From Deltaproteobacteria bacterium (GTDB lineage: Bacteria; UBA10199; SPLOWO2-01-44-7), in NCBI GenBank assembly GCA_030688705.1, contig JAUYJH010000117.1, positions 1 through 7,596 of the forward strand: a DNA stretch of 7,596 nt. The letters are read 5' to 3'. Positions within the stretch are counted from its first letter, which is position 1. Each line of letters starts with the position of its first letter. The notes under the pieces are model-generated. The model did not search any database. It had not been told where the DNA came from and saw only the letters and a list, made by a program, of their open reading frames with translations. A program made the position numbers and the translations under genes. Positions 6,806 to 7,596 of this stretch are shown piece by piece.

Positions 6806-7159
6806 AGATCTGTAAATTTCGACTACCGCCGCATCCGCCGCCTTGATGGCGTCTGGTTTGTAGAGCCGCACCAAAACAGCATCAACCGGAAATTTGGAGA
6901 GACAAAGATCGGCCACGGCCTCTGCCAGTGTTTCAATGAGATGATAACCGCTTTTTGTCACCATTTTTAATATATCACGGGCCAGCACATTATAATCAAG
7001 CATCCCCGGTTCTATTTTATCGTTTTCGGCCAGCGCTTTGAGGTTGGCTTCCAGTTCCAGATCAAAAATGATTTTCTGCGGCCGCTTTCTTTCCCATTCG
7101 TAATCGCCGATGATGCATTTGGTCTTCAAACCCTTGATGATTATTTTATCTGTTGTCAT
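6794..7159 (-). CDS. folB: Dihydroneopterin aldolase
   Basis: FolB converts 7,8-dihydroneopterin to 6-hydroxymethyl-7,8-dihydropterin and glycolaldehyde in cytosolic folate synthesis. The 121-residue protein has the family's usual length and motifs: the opening strand DKIIIKGLKTKCIIGDYEWER with the pterin-site WER (residues 22-24), LDYNVLARDIL (54-64), HLIETLAEAVAD (73-84) and the C-terminal VRLYKPDAIKAADAAVVEIYR, whose YKP carries the catalytic lysine. The ATG at 7159 is the only reasonable start, because the conserved first strand begins four residues later. That ATG lies in the end of the 56-bp palindrome at 7154-7209 and overlaps the queD stop as ATGA. No independent Shine-Dalgarno is evident, so translation probably depends on ribosomes finishing queD. 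The last residues (TSP) and the stop come from the repeat at 6771-6805. Confidence 0.93.
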   Translation of the reverse strand: MTTDKIIIKGLKTKCIIGDYEWERKRPQKIIFDLELEANLKALAENDKIEPGMLDYNVLARDILKMVTKSGYHLIETLAEAVADLCLSKFPVDAVLVRLYKPDAIKAADAAVVEIYRSTSP

Positions 7160-7209
7160 TCTGAGCGTAGTGAAGAATCCCGGGATCCTTCACTCCGTTC
7201 AGGATGACA
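7154..7209. repeat. 56-bp near-palindromic dispersed repeat at the queD/folB junction
   Basis: The two 28-nt arms meet at CCCGGG (7179-7184) and match at 24 of 28 positions. The left arm begins TGTCATTCTGAGCG and the right arm, reverse-complemented, begins TGTCATCCTGAACG. This TGTCATTCTGAGCG...GAATC type is a familiar dispersed repeat in many unrelated bacterial genomes (from memory). Here it is translated: on the minus strand it encodes the last 17 residues of QueD (CHPERSEGSRDSSLRSE) and its TGA, and its outer end supplies the ATG of folB. Confidence 0.85.
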
Positions 7210-7596
7210 GCCGGTATAAACGGCACACGAGTCGGGCGTTTCCCAGAGTCTCACCCCTTTTACATTAAAACCGATCTCTTTTGTTTTGTCGAAAATCAGC
7301 TTGGCGATATTTTCTGCCGTCGGGTTCTCGGCAAAAACAAAATGAGGTTCTTTGGTTTCCACCAAAAAAGGGATGATCGGGTCACAGACATTCAACAGCA
7401 GTCTGTGATCGAGTGTGGCATCGATCCAGTTTTTGACTTTCTCTTTAATGTCGCTAAAGTCGGCCGCCATTCCCAAACTGTCCAGTGTTTCGGCCGCCAC
7501 ATCAATTTCCACGCGGGCATTGTGCCCGTGCAGATGCCGGCACTTGCCGTTGTAGTTGAGCAAACGGTGCCCGTAGCAGAAGTGGATCGTTTTGGT
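7156..7596 (-). CDS. queD: 6-carboxy-5,6,7,8-tetrahydropterin synthase (5' end missing)
   Basis: QueD turns 7,8-dihydroneopterin triphosphate into 6-carboxytetrahydropterin, the second step towards queuosine and other 7-deazaguanines. The visible 146 residues begin TKTIHFCYGHRLLNYNGKC, so only about the first ten residues lie beyond the right edge. Zinc ligands are expected at the His of YGHRL and the two His of HLHGHN. The catalytic Cys is in CRHLHGH, the C-x3-HGH pattern of QueD-type enzymes; folate-type PTPS-III proteins have Glu there, which fits a separate folB being present. The Asp-His pair in LDHRLL and the glutamate in WETPDSCAVY complete the active site. The natural C-terminus should fall soon after AVYTG, but here 17 more residues (CHPERSEGSRDSSLRSE) come from the palindrome at 7154-7209. 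The stop overlaps the folB start as ATGA. Being first in the visible operon, its promoter is outside the window. Confidence 0.92.
   Translation of the reverse strand, partial: TKTIHFCYGHRLLNYNGKCRHLHGHNARVEIDVAAETLDSLGMAADFSDIKEKVKNWIDATLDHRLLLNVCDPIIPFLVETKEPHFVFAENPTAENIAKLIFDKTKEIGFNVKGVRLWETPDSCAVYTGCHPERSEGSRDSSLRSE

Noticed and set aside
6428..6970. 180-codon open frame on the plus strand
   Set aside because: It runs antisense through both the Rossmann-protein gene and folB, crossing a junction repeat; no domain is visible.
7154..7209. Intrinsic terminator or CRISPR-like repeat between queD and folB
   Set aside because: It is a single copy with no U tract, and it is translated as part of queD.
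7156..7596. PTPS-III-type folate enzyme instead of QueD
   Set aside because: The C-x3-HGH motif keeps the catalytic Cys, and a separate complete folB follows.

Overview
The window looks like a compact bacterial chromosome segment of mid-range GC with two operons and almost no free intergenic space. A secreted M49-type peptidase, an L,D-transpeptidase with an N-terminal hydrophobic segment, and short palindromic repeats at gene ends fit an uncultivated Gram-negative lineage, perhaps of the old deltaproteobacterial type. This placement is a weak inference, because no rRNA or other marker gene is present.

Layout. Positions 1-601 (minus strand) hold the first 200 codons of an atypical NAD(P)-binding SDR that runs off the left edge. 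A 40-bp divergent gap follows. Positions 642-4450 (plus) form a three-gene operon: a multi-pass membrane protein, a signal-peptide-bearing M49 (dipeptidyl-peptidase III-like) metallopeptidase and a PLP-dependent cystathionine gamma-synthase/lyase family enzyme. The first two overlap by ATGA and the third starts 3 nt after the second ends. Positions 7596-4257 (minus) form a converging four-gene operon, read right to left: queD (cut by the right edge), folB, a 533-residue Rossmann-fold protein of unknown function, and a YkuD-type L,D-transpeptidase. Two of its three junctions are ATGA overlaps and the third is a 30-bp gap. The two operons converge and overlap near 4257-4450.

How the genes work together. 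QueD and FolB both act on pterins made from GTP: QueD towards queuosine, FolB towards folate. The transpeptidase remodels peptidoglycan. The secreted peptidase and the membrane protein suggest an envelope or nutrient role, and the PLP enzyme belongs to sulfur amino acid metabolism. Nothing visible joins these into one pathway; tight packing explains the layout better than a shared system. I found no CRISPR array, transposase, phage gene, toxin-antitoxin pair or RNA gene.

The most unusual signal is the way short palindromic repeats build gene boundaries. A 56-bp near-palindrome supplies the last 17 codons and the stop of queD together with the folB start codon. A second repeat supplies the last codons and stop of folB and the Shine-Dalgarno sequence of the next gene. 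A third palindrome lies within the truncated SDR gene at the left edge. Other oddities are a probable frameshift or antisense tail at the 3' end of the transpeptidase, a missing internal loop in the PLP enzyme, and a 5 x 7-bp tandem repeat inside the peptidase signal peptide.
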